Assembly: GCA_029782215.1 (NCBI GenBank)
Contig: JAKOVD010000041.1
Span: 33,944 to 97,943, forward strand
Direction of reading: 5' to 3'
DNA length: 64,000 nucleotides
From: Chloroflexota bacterium
GTDB taxonomy: Bacteria > Chloroflexota > Anaerolineae > J102
Shown here: in pieces, positions 1 through 7,759 of the stretch
How positions within the stretch are numbered: position 1 is the stretch's first letter
Layout: each line of letters starts with the position of its first letter
Position numbers and translations under genes: made by a program
The notes under the pieces: generated by a model
Told to the model about the DNA's origin: nothing
Database searches by the model: none
What the model saw: the letters and a program-made list of their open reading frames with translations, nothing else

Positions 1-660
1 CGCATAGACGCGATCGAGCTTGTGCATGGGAATGCCCTGCTCCTGCACCAGCAGATCGAAGACCGCACGCACGCGCCTGCGCGAGCCGATCATGCCGATG
101 TAGGCCAACGGCCGGTCAAGGATCTCCAGCAGGCACTCCACATCCAGGGTATGACCACGCGTCACCAGGACCACATACGTGTGATCACCTCGCGCCCATT
201 CGCCTACCGCCTGGCGGAGATCATCGACCACCACCTGCTCCGCCTTGGAAAAACGCCCGCGATTGGCGAATTGGGGGCGATCGTCGATGACGATCACGCT
301 GAAGTCGCACAAGCTGGCCAGCTCGCAGAGGGGCACGGCAATGTGGCCGGCGCCAACAATGATCAGCCGGGGAGCCCGGCGCTGCACCTCGACAAACACC
401 TCCAGACCCAGGTCCGGGTAGCGCAGGGTGCGATGGCGACCGCCGCGCAGCGCTTCCGTCGCATCCTGCAGAACCTGGGCGCCGGTTTCGCCCAGGCCCA
501 GATCGCCAAACGGTGGGCGATCCGCCCAGACGAGCATTTTGGCGCCAACCTGGCTGGGCGCCTGGCTGCGGATGACGGTGACCAGGGCCACCGTCTCCCG
601 CCGTTCCAAGGCGTCGTTGAGCGCTTCGAGCAGTTCCAGCGCCATGGACGGATCTGGCAT
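1..660 (-). CDS. XdhC/CoxI-family protein, full two-domain form (3' end outside window)
   Basis: This gene enters from the left edge on the minus strand, and its C-terminus lies outside the window. The 220 visible residues begin with an XdhC-type N-terminal segment (LLEALNDALERRETVALVTV near residue 9). They continue into a Rossmann segment with LIIVGAGHIAVPL near residue 115, VIVIDDRPQFANR after it, and IGMIGSRRR near residue 200. XdhC and CoxI proteins bind molybdenum cofactor and help sulfurate and insert it into xanthine or CO dehydrogenase-like enzymes; that role is family knowledge. The ATG at 658-660 is preceded by GGAGG directly after the stop codon of the upstream short XdhC gene, so the pair is translated as an operon. 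The molybdoenzyme it serves is not in the window. Confidence 0.85.
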   Translation of the reverse strand, partial: MPDPSMALELLEALNDALERRETVALVTVIRSQAPSQVGAKMLVWADRPPFGDLGLGETGAQVLQDATEALRGGRHRTLRYPDLGLEVFVEVQRRAPRLIIVGAGHIAVPLCELASLCDFSVIVIDDRPQFANRGRFSKAEQVVVDDLRQAVGEWARGDHTYVVLVTRGHTLDVECLLEILDRPLAYIGMIGSRRRVRAVFDLLVQEQGIPMHKLDRVYA

Positions 661-665
661 CCTCC

Positions 666-1001
666 CTAACTGGACGCCGGCGGCGTCCAGCGTTCGACAA
701 ACACGTTCATGGTGCCGCCGCAGACACCCAGTGCCTGCATGCTGACTTCGTCGGTCAGATCAACCAGAACGTTGACCGGAACCCCTGTCTGCAGGACATC
801 CAGGGCGGCGCGAATAACGTCGCCTTCACCGCAGCCCCCTCCCACCGTGCCGATGTGCTGCCCCAGGGGGTGAATGATCATCTTGGTGCCCACTTCGCGC
901 GGCACCGAGCCTTTCACCTCGGTAATGGTGGCCAGCGCCACCGTTTCGCCGCCGTCGAGGAGGCGTTTGAGCGATCGATAGATGGGTTCCACGGCCGGCA
1001 T
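666..1001 (-). CDS. Short XdhC/CoxI-family protein (N-terminal domain only)
   Basis: A 111-residue protein covering only the XdhC/CoxI N-terminal domain, with ETVALATITEVKGSVPREVG near residue 19, GTVGGGCGEG near residue 50 and ALGVCGGTMNVFVE near the end. The conserved cysteine-glycine motifs GGGCGEG and GVCGGTM are both present. It lies 5 bp upstream of the full-length XdhC gene, so an N-only protein and a two-domain protein are made together; both are expected to act in maturation of a molybdenum hydroxylase. The ATG at 999-1001 overlaps a perfect TATAAT. If that box is used, the mRNA would start close to the GTG at codon 4 (990-992), so the true product may begin there without a leader. 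Confidence 0.8.
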   Translation of the reverse strand: MPAVEPIYRSLKRLLDGGETVALATITEVKGSVPREVGTKMIIHPLGQHIGTVGGGCGEGDVIRAALDVLQTGVPVNVLVDLTDEVSMQALGVCGGTMNVFVERWTPPASS

Positions 1002-1027
1002 TATAGCACGGCGCCGGAATTTGCCAG
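1000..1027 (-). promoter_or_regulatory. Promoter of the xdhC pair
   Basis: On the minus strand CTGGCA (1027-1022), a 16-bp spacer and TATAAT (1005-1000), with TGC directly before the -10 box (extended -10). Transcription would start about 7 bp further, at the GTG codon at 992, implying a leaderless message. Its -35 bases overlap the -35 of the divergent promoter on the plus strand. Confidence 0.55.
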
Positions 1028-1049
1028 CCGTCTGCCGGGGACGTACACT
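1021..1049 (+). promoter_or_regulatory. Promoter of the P1 peptidase gene
   Basis: TTGCCA (1021-1026), 17-bp spacer, TACACT (1044-1049). The expected start near 1056 gives a leader of about 45 nt before the GTG at 1101. The -35 element shares bases with the divergent xdhC promoter. Confidence 0.55.
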
Positions 1050-1100
1050 GCGACAAGTAAGGGTTCTCACAGTCGTTGCGACGCTCACCGAGGCGCTGTC

Positions 1101-2003
1101 GTGTACAACACCACCCTCACCCGCGTTCCTGGCATCCTGGTCGGCCATGACACCCACGTGGCCGCCGCCACCGGCTGTACGGTGGTGCTCACGCCGTTCG
1201 GCGCCGTCGCTGCCGTGGACGTCCGTGGAGGGGCGCCCGGCACGCGGGAAACGGACCTTCTGCGCCCGGAAAACCTCGTCGCCGAGGTGCATGGCCTGGT
1301 GTTGAGCGGCGGCTCGGCGTTCGGGCTAGCGGCTGCGGACGGGGTGATGCGCTGGCTGTATGAACAGGGCGCAGGCTTTGACACCGGCATCGTGCGGGTG
1401 CCCATTGTGCCGGCGGCCGTTCTCTACGACCTGGCGGAAGGTCGCGCCGACGTCTGGCCGGATGCGGCCGCCGGCTACCGCGCCTGCCAGGCGGCCACCG
1501 CCGAACCGGTGGCCGAGGGCCGGGTGGGAGCAGGCGCAGGCGCGACGGTGGCCAAGCTGGGCGGACCAGGAACCGCCCAACCCGGCGGCCTGGGCAGCTA
1601 TGCCCTGCCTCTGCCCGCAGGTGGCTGGGTGGCAGCCCTGGTGGCGGTGAACGCCCTGGGGGAGATCGTCGACCCCAGCGATGGGCGCATCGTCGTGGGA
1701 GCGCCTTCTGTTTCGGCGCCGGGGGCAATGCCTTTCGCGGGGCGCAACACCACCATCGGCATCGTCGCCACAGACCAGGTCCTGAACAAGGCCCAATGCC
1801 TGCGCGTGGCGCAAATGGCGCACGACGGCCTGGCGCGCGCTATCCGCCCCAGCCACACTTTGTACGATGGCGACACCCTGTTTGCGGTGAGCACCGGGCG
1901 CGGCGCTCCCGGCGATGCCCAGATGATCGGCGCCCTGGCAGCCGAAGCCGTCAGCCAGGCGGTGCTCCGCGCCGTCTCCGTCGCCTATCGTTCGCCTCCC
2001 TGA
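1101..2003 (+). CDS. P1-family (DmpA/NylC-like, S58) peptidase
   Basis: A 300-residue N-terminal-nucleophile hydrolase of the P1/S58 family, which includes L-aminopeptidase/D-esterase DmpA and nylon-oligomer hydrolase NylC. Visible family motifs are GILVGHDTHVAAATGCTVVL near the start, RETDLLRPENLVAEVHGLVL, GGSAFGLAAADGVMRWLYE, and AGRNTTIGIVATD near residue 215. In this family the precursor cleaves itself before the Thr or Ser of the Asn-Thr step, so Thr in RNTTIG is the likely nucleophile. KAQCLRVAQMAHDGLARAI follows, as usual. No signal peptide is seen, so it should be cytoplasmic. The GTG start at 1101 has GAGG 7 bp upstream; the next ATG upstream would overlap the opposite-strand gene. 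The substrate cannot be told from sequence. Confidence 0.88.
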   Translation: MYNTTLTRVPGILVGHDTHVAAATGCTVVLTPFGAVAAVDVRGGAPGTRETDLLRPENLVAEVHGLVLSGGSAFGLAAADGVMRWLYEQGAGFDTGIVRVPIVPAAVLYDLAEGRADVWPDAAAGYRACQAATAEPVAEGRVGAGAGATVAKLGGPGTAQPGGLGSYALPLPAGGWVAALVAVNALGEIVDPSDGRIVVGAPSVSAPGAMPFAGRNTTIGIVATDQVLNKAQCLRVAQMAHDGLARAIRPSHTLYDGDTLFAVSTGRGAPGDAQMIGALAAEAVSQAVLRAVSVAYRSPP

Positions 2004-2012
2004 GGGTGACCT

Positions 2013-3017
2013 ATGAACGCGCTCGTTGACCCTGAGGACGTTCGCTTCTTCAGTGGCCAGTCCCATCCCGAACTGGCGCAGGCGATTGCTGGCTACCTGG
2101 GCGTGCCGCTTGAGACCACCAAGTTCGAGCGCTTCACCAATGACAACCTGCGTATCCAGCTTGGCGCCAGCGTGCGCGGCCGGGCGGTCTATGTCATCCA
2201 GTCCCTGGTGCCGCCGGTCAGCGAACGCCTGGTCGAGATGCTGATGATGCTCGACATCGCGCGCAGCGCCGCCGCGCGGGAAGTCCACGCCATCATTCCC
2301 TACTTCTCCTATGCCCGCTCGGACAAGAAGGACGCCCCCCGCATTTCGATCACGGCCAGGCTGATCGCCGACCTCCTGGAGACGGCCGGCGCCACCCATG
2401 TCATGACCATGCAGCTCCACTCACCCCAGGTGCATGGGTTCTTCCGGGTGCCGACCGACCCCCTGACCGCTCGCGGGCTCTTCACGGACTACCTCTTGCA
2501 CGAGCACGAACTGCGCCACAAGAAGGCCATCGTCGTCGCGCCCGACGCCGGCAGCGCTAAATCGGCCGCTCGCTTCGGCAGGCAGCTTGGCCTCCCGGTC
2601 GCCGTGGCCAACAAGACCCGTATCTCCGACACGGAGGTGCAGGTGGACAAGATGCTGCGCAAACAGGTCAGGGGCTACGAATGCGCCATCGTCTACGACG
2701 ACGAGATCGCCACCGGCGGCTCGATGGTGGAGCTGTGCGAGCAGTTCGTGAAGAGCGATATCCAACATATCCGCCTGGTGTGCACCCACGGACTCTTCGT
2801 CGGCAGCGCGCTCAAACGTCTGACGGCTTTTCCGCAGGTCAAGGAGATCATCACCACCGATACCGTGCCCATCCCGCCCAAAAAACGTCTCCCCCTCATG
2901 ACGGTGCTTTCGGTGGCCAGCGTGTTCGGCGAAGCCATCCGCCGCAACCACCTGCGGATGTCGATCGGCAGCCTGTTCTCATTCAGCGATGAGGATGAGG
3001 TGGACGACCGCCAGTAA
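2013..3017 (+). CDS. prs: Ribose-phosphate pyrophosphokinase (divergent PRPP synthetase)
   Basis: A 334-residue protein with the PRPP synthetase fold: FFSGQSHPELAQAIAGYLGV at the N-terminus, ATP-loop region YFSYARSDKK at 97-106, and metal/ribose region MQLHSPQVHGFF at 133-144. A PRPP-binding loop VYDDEIATGGSM lies at 227-238. The usual enzyme makes PRPP from ribose 5-phosphate and ATP, feeding nucleotide synthesis such as the OPRT step of the pyr genes here. Differences from the canonical motifs are clear: DLHxxQ is QLHxxQ, YARQDRK is YARSDKK, and VDDxxDTGGT is YDDEIATGGS, losing one acidic residue. It may be a lineage-specific Prs or a Prs-like enzyme with altered control. It starts 9 bp after the peptidase stop and probably shares its transcript. 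Confidence 0.82.
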   Translation: MNALVDPEDVRFFSGQSHPELAQAIAGYLGVPLETTKFERFTNDNLRIQLGASVRGRAVYVIQSLVPPVSERLVEMLMMLDIARSAAAREVHAIIPYFSYARSDKKDAPRISITARLIADLLETAGATHVMTMQLHSPQVHGFFRVPTDPLTARGLFTDYLLHEHELRHKKAIVVAPDAGSAKSAARFGRQLGLPVAVANKTRISDTEVQVDKMLRKQVRGYECAIVYDDEIATGGSMVELCEQFVKSDIQHIRLVCTHGLFVGSALKRLTAFPQVKEIITTDTVPIPPKKRLPLMTVLSVASVFGEAIRRNHLRMSIGSLFSFSDEDEVDDRQ

Positions 3018-3154
3018 GCAGGACCCCTTCGTTTTGGCTATCACGCACCTGTGGAAGCGGGGGCCGGGAGTCACTGGCCAGAGTGCGCATTTGACCGCCC
3101 TATGGTAAAACGAAGGACAGATTGGAATCCGGCGCAAGCTGCAAGGAGGCGTGA

Positions 3155-4102
3155 GTGACCGATTGCGAAAGGGAGGGCCCGTACGTATGCGTCATTGGCG
3201 GCTCCAATGTGGACATCCAGGGCTTTCCCGATCACGAGCTGATCTACAAAGACTCCAACGTGGGCAAGGTCAAGATCTCGCTGGGTGGAGTCGGGCGGAA
3301 CGTCGCCGAGAACCTTGCCCGGCTGGGCGTGGCCACCCGTCTGATCAGCGTCGTCGGCGACGACGCCTATGGCAGGCAGATCCTGGAGGAAGCCGAACAG
3401 ATCGGCCTGAACATGCAGGACACCCTGGTCCTCGAGGGCGAACAGACATCCACTTATCTGTCCATCCTCGACCATACCATGGACATGGTGCTGGCCATCA
3501 ACCACATGGCCAGCAGTGACCGGATGACCGTGGCTTTCATCAAGACCAAGAGGCAGACTATCGAGAATGCGGCCCTCTGCGTGCTCGATACCAACGTCCC
3601 CGCCGGCGTGCTGGCCTATGTGCTGACCACTTTCCGGGACACCGTTTTCTTCCTGGATACCGTATCCACGGTTAAGGCCCGCAAGGTGAAGGACCTGATC
3701 GGCCGTATCCATACGATCAAGCCCAACCGGCTCGAAGCGGAGATCCTGAGCGGTATGCCTATTCGGGACGCGGCCGACCTCAGGCAGGCCGTCGGAATCT
3801 TGCATGAGAAGGGCGTCCGGAATATCTTCATCAGCCTGGGCGCAGAGGGCATCTTCTACAGCAACGGCGAGATCGCCCGTCGCCTGGCAACACCGAAGGT
3901 CAAGATCGTCAATGCCACAGGAGCGGGCGACGCCGCCCTGGCAGCTCTGTCCTTTGGCCACCTGCGCGCAAGGACCATTGATGAGATGGCGAAGCTGGCA
4001 CTGGCGGCTTCCATCATCGCACTGTCCAGCGAAAACACCATCAATCCGGCCATGTCGGAAGAGTTGCTCAACGACAAAGTGAAGGAGCTCGAATCATGCT
4101 AG
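3155..4102 (+). CDS. psuK: Pseudouridine kinase (PfkB family)
   Basis: A 315-residue PfkB-type sugar kinase with the N-terminal signature CVIGGSNVDIQGFP and GGVGRNVAENLARLG. The second signature near residue 245 contains NATGAGDA, whose Asp is the catalytic base. It phosphorylates the ribose of pseudouridine to pseudouridine 5'-phosphate. The specific assignment rests on its neighbour: the stop codon overlaps the start of psuG by 7 bp, the classic psuK-psuG arrangement. The GTG start at 3155 is chosen because AAGGAGG lies 5 bp upstream; the reading frame has no better start. It is cytoplasmic. Taken alone, the family also includes ribokinase and adenosine kinase, so context decides. Confidence 0.9.
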   Translation: MTDCEREGPYVCVIGGSNVDIQGFPDHELIYKDSNVGKVKISLGGVGRNVAENLARLGVATRLISVVGDDAYGRQILEEAEQIGLNMQDTLVLEGEQTSTYLSILDHTMDMVLAINHMASSDRMTVAFIKTKRQTIENAALCVLDTNVPAGVLAYVLTTFRDTVFFLDTVSTVKARKVKDLIGRIHTIKPNRLEAEILSGMPIRDAADLRQAVGILHEKGVRNIFISLGAEGIFYSNGEIARRLATPKVKIVNATGAGDAALAALSFGHLRARTIDEMAKLALAASIIALSSENTINPAMSEELLNDKVKELESC

Positions 4103-5013
4103 AAGACTACCTGGATATCAACCCTGAAGTCACCGAGGCGGTCCGCGCCGGCAAACCCGTGGTCGCCCTCGAGTCCACCATCATCTCCCACGGTATGCCC
4201 TATCCCAGGAACGTGGAAACCGCCCTGCGGGTGGAACAAATCGTCCGGCAGCAAGGCGCCCTTCCCGCCACCATCGCCATCCTGGGCGGCAGACTCAAGG
4301 TGGGCCTGACGCCGGAGGAAATCGGAACCCTCGGCAAGCTGGGGCTCAAAGTGCACAAGGCCTCCCGCCGCGACCTGCCGTTCCTTGTCTCGAAAAGAGC
4401 AGACGGCGCCACAACGGTCGCTTCCACCATGATCATCGCAGCCCTGGCCGGGATCCGGGTTTTCGCCACCGGGGGGATCGGCGGAGTGCACCGCGGCGCC
4501 ACCGAAACCTTCGACATTTCCGCTGACCTCCAGGAATTGGCCCATACCAATGTCGCCGTGGTCTGCGCAGGCGTCAAATCCATCCTGGATATCGGCTTGA
4601 CCCTGGAATACCTGGAAAGCAACGGCGTGCCGGTGGTTGGCTACCAGACGGAGGAGATGCCGGCGTTCTACACCAGGGAAAGCGGCTTCAAGGTCGACTA
4701 CCGGGTTGACTCCGCCAAAGAAGTGGCCGAAGCTCTGAAGGCCAAATGGGACCTGGGTCTCAACGGCGGCATCATCATCGCCAATCCCATACCGGCAGCC
4801 TATGCCATGGACCCCGCCATCATTTCAGAGGCGATTGCGCGCGCCATCGCCGAGTCGGAAGAAACCGGCATCAAGGGCAAGGACATCACACCTTTCCTCC
4901 TGGACAGGGTCCAGCAGATCACCGGTGGGCACAGCCTGGATTCGAACATCCAGCTTGTGTTCAACAACGCCCGCCTGGGGGCGGAGATCGCCATTGAACT
5001 GTCAAGACTGTAA
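4096..5013 (+). CDS. psuG: Pseudouridine-5'-phosphate glycosidase
   Basis: A 305-residue enzyme that splits pseudouridine 5'-phosphate into uracil and ribose 5-phosphate, breaking the unusual C-C bond. Motifs include VALESTIISHGMPYP, whose Glu is an active-site residue, and KASRRDLP with an active-site Lys. FATGGIGGVHRGA and AGVKSILDIGLTLEYLE follow; the Lys in AGVKS corresponds to the Schiff-base lysine of the E. coli enzyme. The length matches the family. It overlaps psuK, so the two steps are coupled. With the PRPP synthetase and pyr genes nearby, the products uracil and ribose 5-phosphate could feed salvage, but that link is inference. Confidence 0.95.
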   Translation: MLEDYLDINPEVTEAVRAGKPVVALESTIISHGMPYPRNVETALRVEQIVRQQGALPATIAILGGRLKVGLTPEEIGTLGKLGLKVHKASRRDLPFLVSKRADGATTVASTMIIAALAGIRVFATGGIGGVHRGATETFDISADLQELAHTNVAVVCAGVKSILDIGLTLEYLESNGVPVVGYQTEEMPAFYTRESGFKVDYRVDSAKEVAEALKAKWDLGLNGGIIIANPIPAAYAMDPAIISEAIARAIAESEETGIKGKDITPFLLDRVQQITGGHSLDSNIQLVFNNARLGAEIAIELSRL

Positions 5014-5182
5014 TGCTGCCGCAGGAAACCGGCTGCGGAACCGACATGACCTGCCGGCGTCCGACCTGGCCGCCAGCCTCGCCCTTCTTGATCTGAACGT
5101 CTAGAGCAGACGGGCAAGATCATCGCCTTTTCCATGCGCGGCTGCCTTCACCACGACCAGCACGGCGGCGCCGCGCCGGCGC

Positions 5183-7699
5183 TTATCTATCAACGCCGGG
5201 CAGCAGATAGCGGCCATCGGGCAGGGGCTGGCCGTTGGCTGTGGCGGCGAGGCGAGCGCCCGTGTCCGGGTGGTAGAGACCGGTATAGAAGCGGTAGTCC
5301 GCCAACTGGCCGCCAGGGGGCAGAGCCAACCGCAGGCGTTGCCGCACCAGGTCGCCCTGCTGCCAGTGGGCTTGTGTCTGGCCGGGCAGCGCCGCCAGCA
5401 CGCCGTCCGACTGGGCGACAATGCGATCCTGACCATCCGTCACGTGCAGGAAGTATTCGACCCCGACGGGCGGATCCCCCTGAGCCGCCCACAGCAGGTC
5501 CAGCACCATCCCATCTTCTTGTTGGCTGATGTGATACCCCACCAGCTCCACGCTGCCGTCGAAGAGCGCCTGTGCGGGGGAATCGCCGGCGGCAAGGGAC
5601 TTGCCGGGCTGATACTGGGTCGGCGGCTGGTCGACGGCGCCCAGGCTGAAACCGGCACCTCCTTCGGCAGCAGCCTCCAACCGGTAGGTCCCTGCCAGCA
5701 GGCCGGTGGGCAGTTGCAGTGTGAGGACCTGAGGGACCGCCTGGCGATCCAGCCAGGCTGGGACGACCTGGTCCTGGCCCCTACTGACCGTCCCTCTGCT
5801 CGTGGCCCAAACCTCACCGGCCGCATCCTTGATCCAGACATGGACGGCCGGCGGCGGCCCCTCCGCGGCGCCGAGCGCATCGGCATCCCAGTCCAGGGTG
5901 ACCGGCAGCGCGTCTGTGGCCGGGTGAGGCTCGCCCACCGTCCAGCCTAGAAGGCGCACGCCGGGCGCTACTTCCAGGTTGGCCGTGTGGCCGAAAGGCT
6001 TGGGCCAGTCATAGACCTGGGCCAACGCCACGCCCTGGCGCGCAATGGTCGTGACCGGCGCGGGCAGAAGCGCGCTGATGCTGCGATCAAGCAGCTCGCG
6101 CTGGCGCTGGTTGATATAGGTCACCACATAGTCCACGTCGTTGGCATAGAGATCGGCTGCTTTCGGCGTGTCGTAGTAAAGGTCAAAGCTCTGTCCCCGG
6201 AAGAAGGGCCCGAACACATTCTGGCCGTACCAGGCGGCGGCGCGACGCGGCTGGCCGCCTGAGTGCTCGTTGAGAAAACCGGCGGCCTCCTCCAGGCCTT
6301 CGCCCCAGCCCACCAGCATGACGCGGCTGGCCGTACGGATGCCGCCCAGGAGGGGGTTGTAGGCGGTGAAAAAGGTGGGCCGATTGACGATTACCGCCAG
6401 GGCCTGCACAGCCACCAGCAGGACGGCGCTGGCAATCAACGCTACACGGGACCGGTCGGCGGGCCACCGCCAGCGCCGAATCAGCAGGGCTAAAGCGCCC
6501 AGCCAGCCCCAAGCCGCTAATAGGTCCACCGCCGGAAAGGCGGGCAGGAGATAGCGGTCGAATTCCTTGTCACCCAACGTCATGAACGCCGCAAACCAGA
6601 CGGCAAAGCCGAGCACGGCCACCGCGGCCGCCGCCGTGCTCCGGGCATCCGGGAGCAAGGGCAAGCACTGCCCATCAGGCATCGCCGAAGCAGGCACCGC
6701 CGCACGGCCGCGTTTGAAGGCGAAGCCGAGCAGCAGGCAGAGAGCCATGCCCAGGCCAAGCAGGCTGATGGCTGTCGTCCGCCAGAGCAGGACCGCGGGG
6801 TAGAAAAGGGCGCCGGGACTGTCGACGGGCCGGCCCAGCCAGAAGTTGCCTAGCTCGTGCCCGGCGCCGCCCAGCGCCGTCGCGAACTGCCATACCCGCT
6901 GCAGCGTCCCCAGGGGCGCCGCCCACATGGCCGGCCAGAAGAGGGTGATGACGGCCAGGGTGGGCAGGCCGAACCAGAGCAGGTCGACCACCGTCGTGCG
7001 CAGGAAAGACCAGAGACGGCGCGGTCCGGCGTCATACGACCGCTTCCAGGCGGTCAGTGCCACCAGGACAAGAATGGGCGGCCCGATGGCCACCGCCGGC
7101 GCCTTGGTGAGGAAGCCGAAACCGGCGGCGACACCGCTGATCAGGTAGAAACGCCGCTGCCGCGTGGCGGTGCCGACCAACAAGGACAGCCAGGCGATGG
7201 TCACCCCCGTGGTGAGCAAGGCATCCATCTGGAGCACGCGGCTGTGCGCCAGAAAGAAGGGATCCAAGAGAAGGAAGGCTGCGGCCAGAGCGCCCACGGC
7301 GCCGCCAAAGAGGCGACGCGCCAGTAGGAAGAAGAGAAGGATGCCTCCCAGGGTCAACAGGGCGATCGGCAGCCGCAGCCACGCCACAAAGTCGAGGCGA
7401 TTGGGCTCGGCGGCCAGGGCGGCGGCGAGGTCGGACAGCGACTGCATGCCCTCCGGCGGGTCCAGCACTTTCTTGAGCAGGACACCCCCCGCGCCCGCCC
7501 ACATGACGGTCACACCGGGATGTCCGGTGACCAGCGTCGCCGGCCAGTCACGCGCCTCCAGCGCGCCGAGGAACTGGGTTGTCCGCTGGCTCCACAGCCG
7601 CTCGTCCGGGGTCAGGTTCGCGCCCAGGCCGGGTAGGCGGAGGCCCAAACCGACCAGGAACAAAACCAGCAGGACCAGGACGGTCCACCTGCGAGTCAT
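5183..7699 (-). CDS. GT39/ArnT-like membrane glycosyltransferase with C-terminal soluble domain
   Basis: An 838-residue polytopic membrane protein. The N-terminal helix (VLVLLVLFLVGLGLRLPGLG) is followed by LTPDERLW, whose Asp-Glu pair matches the catalytic DE motif in the first external loop of protein O-mannosyltransferases and ArnT. About ten further hydrophobic segments run to roughly residue 430. The last 400 residues are soluble and probably extracytoplasmic, with beta-rich stretches such as TANLEVAPGVRLLGWTVGEP. Such enzymes use lipid-linked sugars to modify proteins or lipids outside the membrane; donor and acceptor are unknown here. It converges with psuG and lies 60 bp downstream of pepF on the same strand. 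Confidence 0.8.
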   Translation of the reverse strand: MTRRWTVLVLLVLFLVGLGLRLPGLGANLTPDERLWSQRTTQFLGALEARDWPATLVTGHPGVTVMWAGAGGVLLKKVLDPPEGMQSLSDLAAALAAEPNRLDFVAWLRLPIALLTLGGILLFFLLARRLFGGAVGALAAAFLLLDPFFLAHSRVLQMDALLTTGVTIAWLSLLVGTATRQRRFYLISGVAAGFGFLTKAPAVAIGPPILVLVALTAWKRSYDAGPRRLWSFLRTTVVDLLWFGLPTLAVITLFWPAMWAAPLGTLQRVWQFATALGGAGHELGNFWLGRPVDSPGALFYPAVLLWRTTAISLLGLGMALCLLLGFAFKRGRAAVPASAMPDGQCLPLLPDARSTAAAAVAVLGFAVWFAAFMTLGDKEFDRYLLPAFPAVDLLAAWGWLGALALLIRRWRWPADRSRVALIASAVLLVAVQALAVIVNRPTFFTAYNPLLGGIRTASRVMLVGWGEGLEEAAGFLNEHSGGQPRRAAAWYGQNVFGPFFRGQSFDLYYDTPKAADLYANDVDYVVTYINQRQRELLDRSISALLPAPVTTIARQGVALAQVYDWPKPFGHTANLEVAPGVRLLGWTVGEPHPATDALPVTLDWDADALGAAEGPPPAVHVWIKDAAGEVWATSRGTVSRGQDQVVPAWLDRQAVPQVLTLQLPTGLLAGTYRLEAAAEGGAGFSLGAVDQPPTQYQPGKSLAAGDSPAQALFDGSVELVGYHISQQEDGMVLDLLWAAQGDPPVGVEYFLHVTDGQDRIVAQSDGVLAALPGQTQAHWQQGDLVRQRLRLALPPGGQLADYRFYTGLYHPDTGARLAATANGQPLPDGRYLLPGVDR

Positions 7700-7759
7700 G
7701 GCTTATCCAGGTGACGATGCCGGCGCACGCGACCGCTGGCGGCAACCAGTCGTTCGCGA

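Noticed and set aside
4930..4955. GATTCGAACATCC as a tRNA T-arm
   Set aside because: It lies inside psuG in frame, with no cloverleaf around it.
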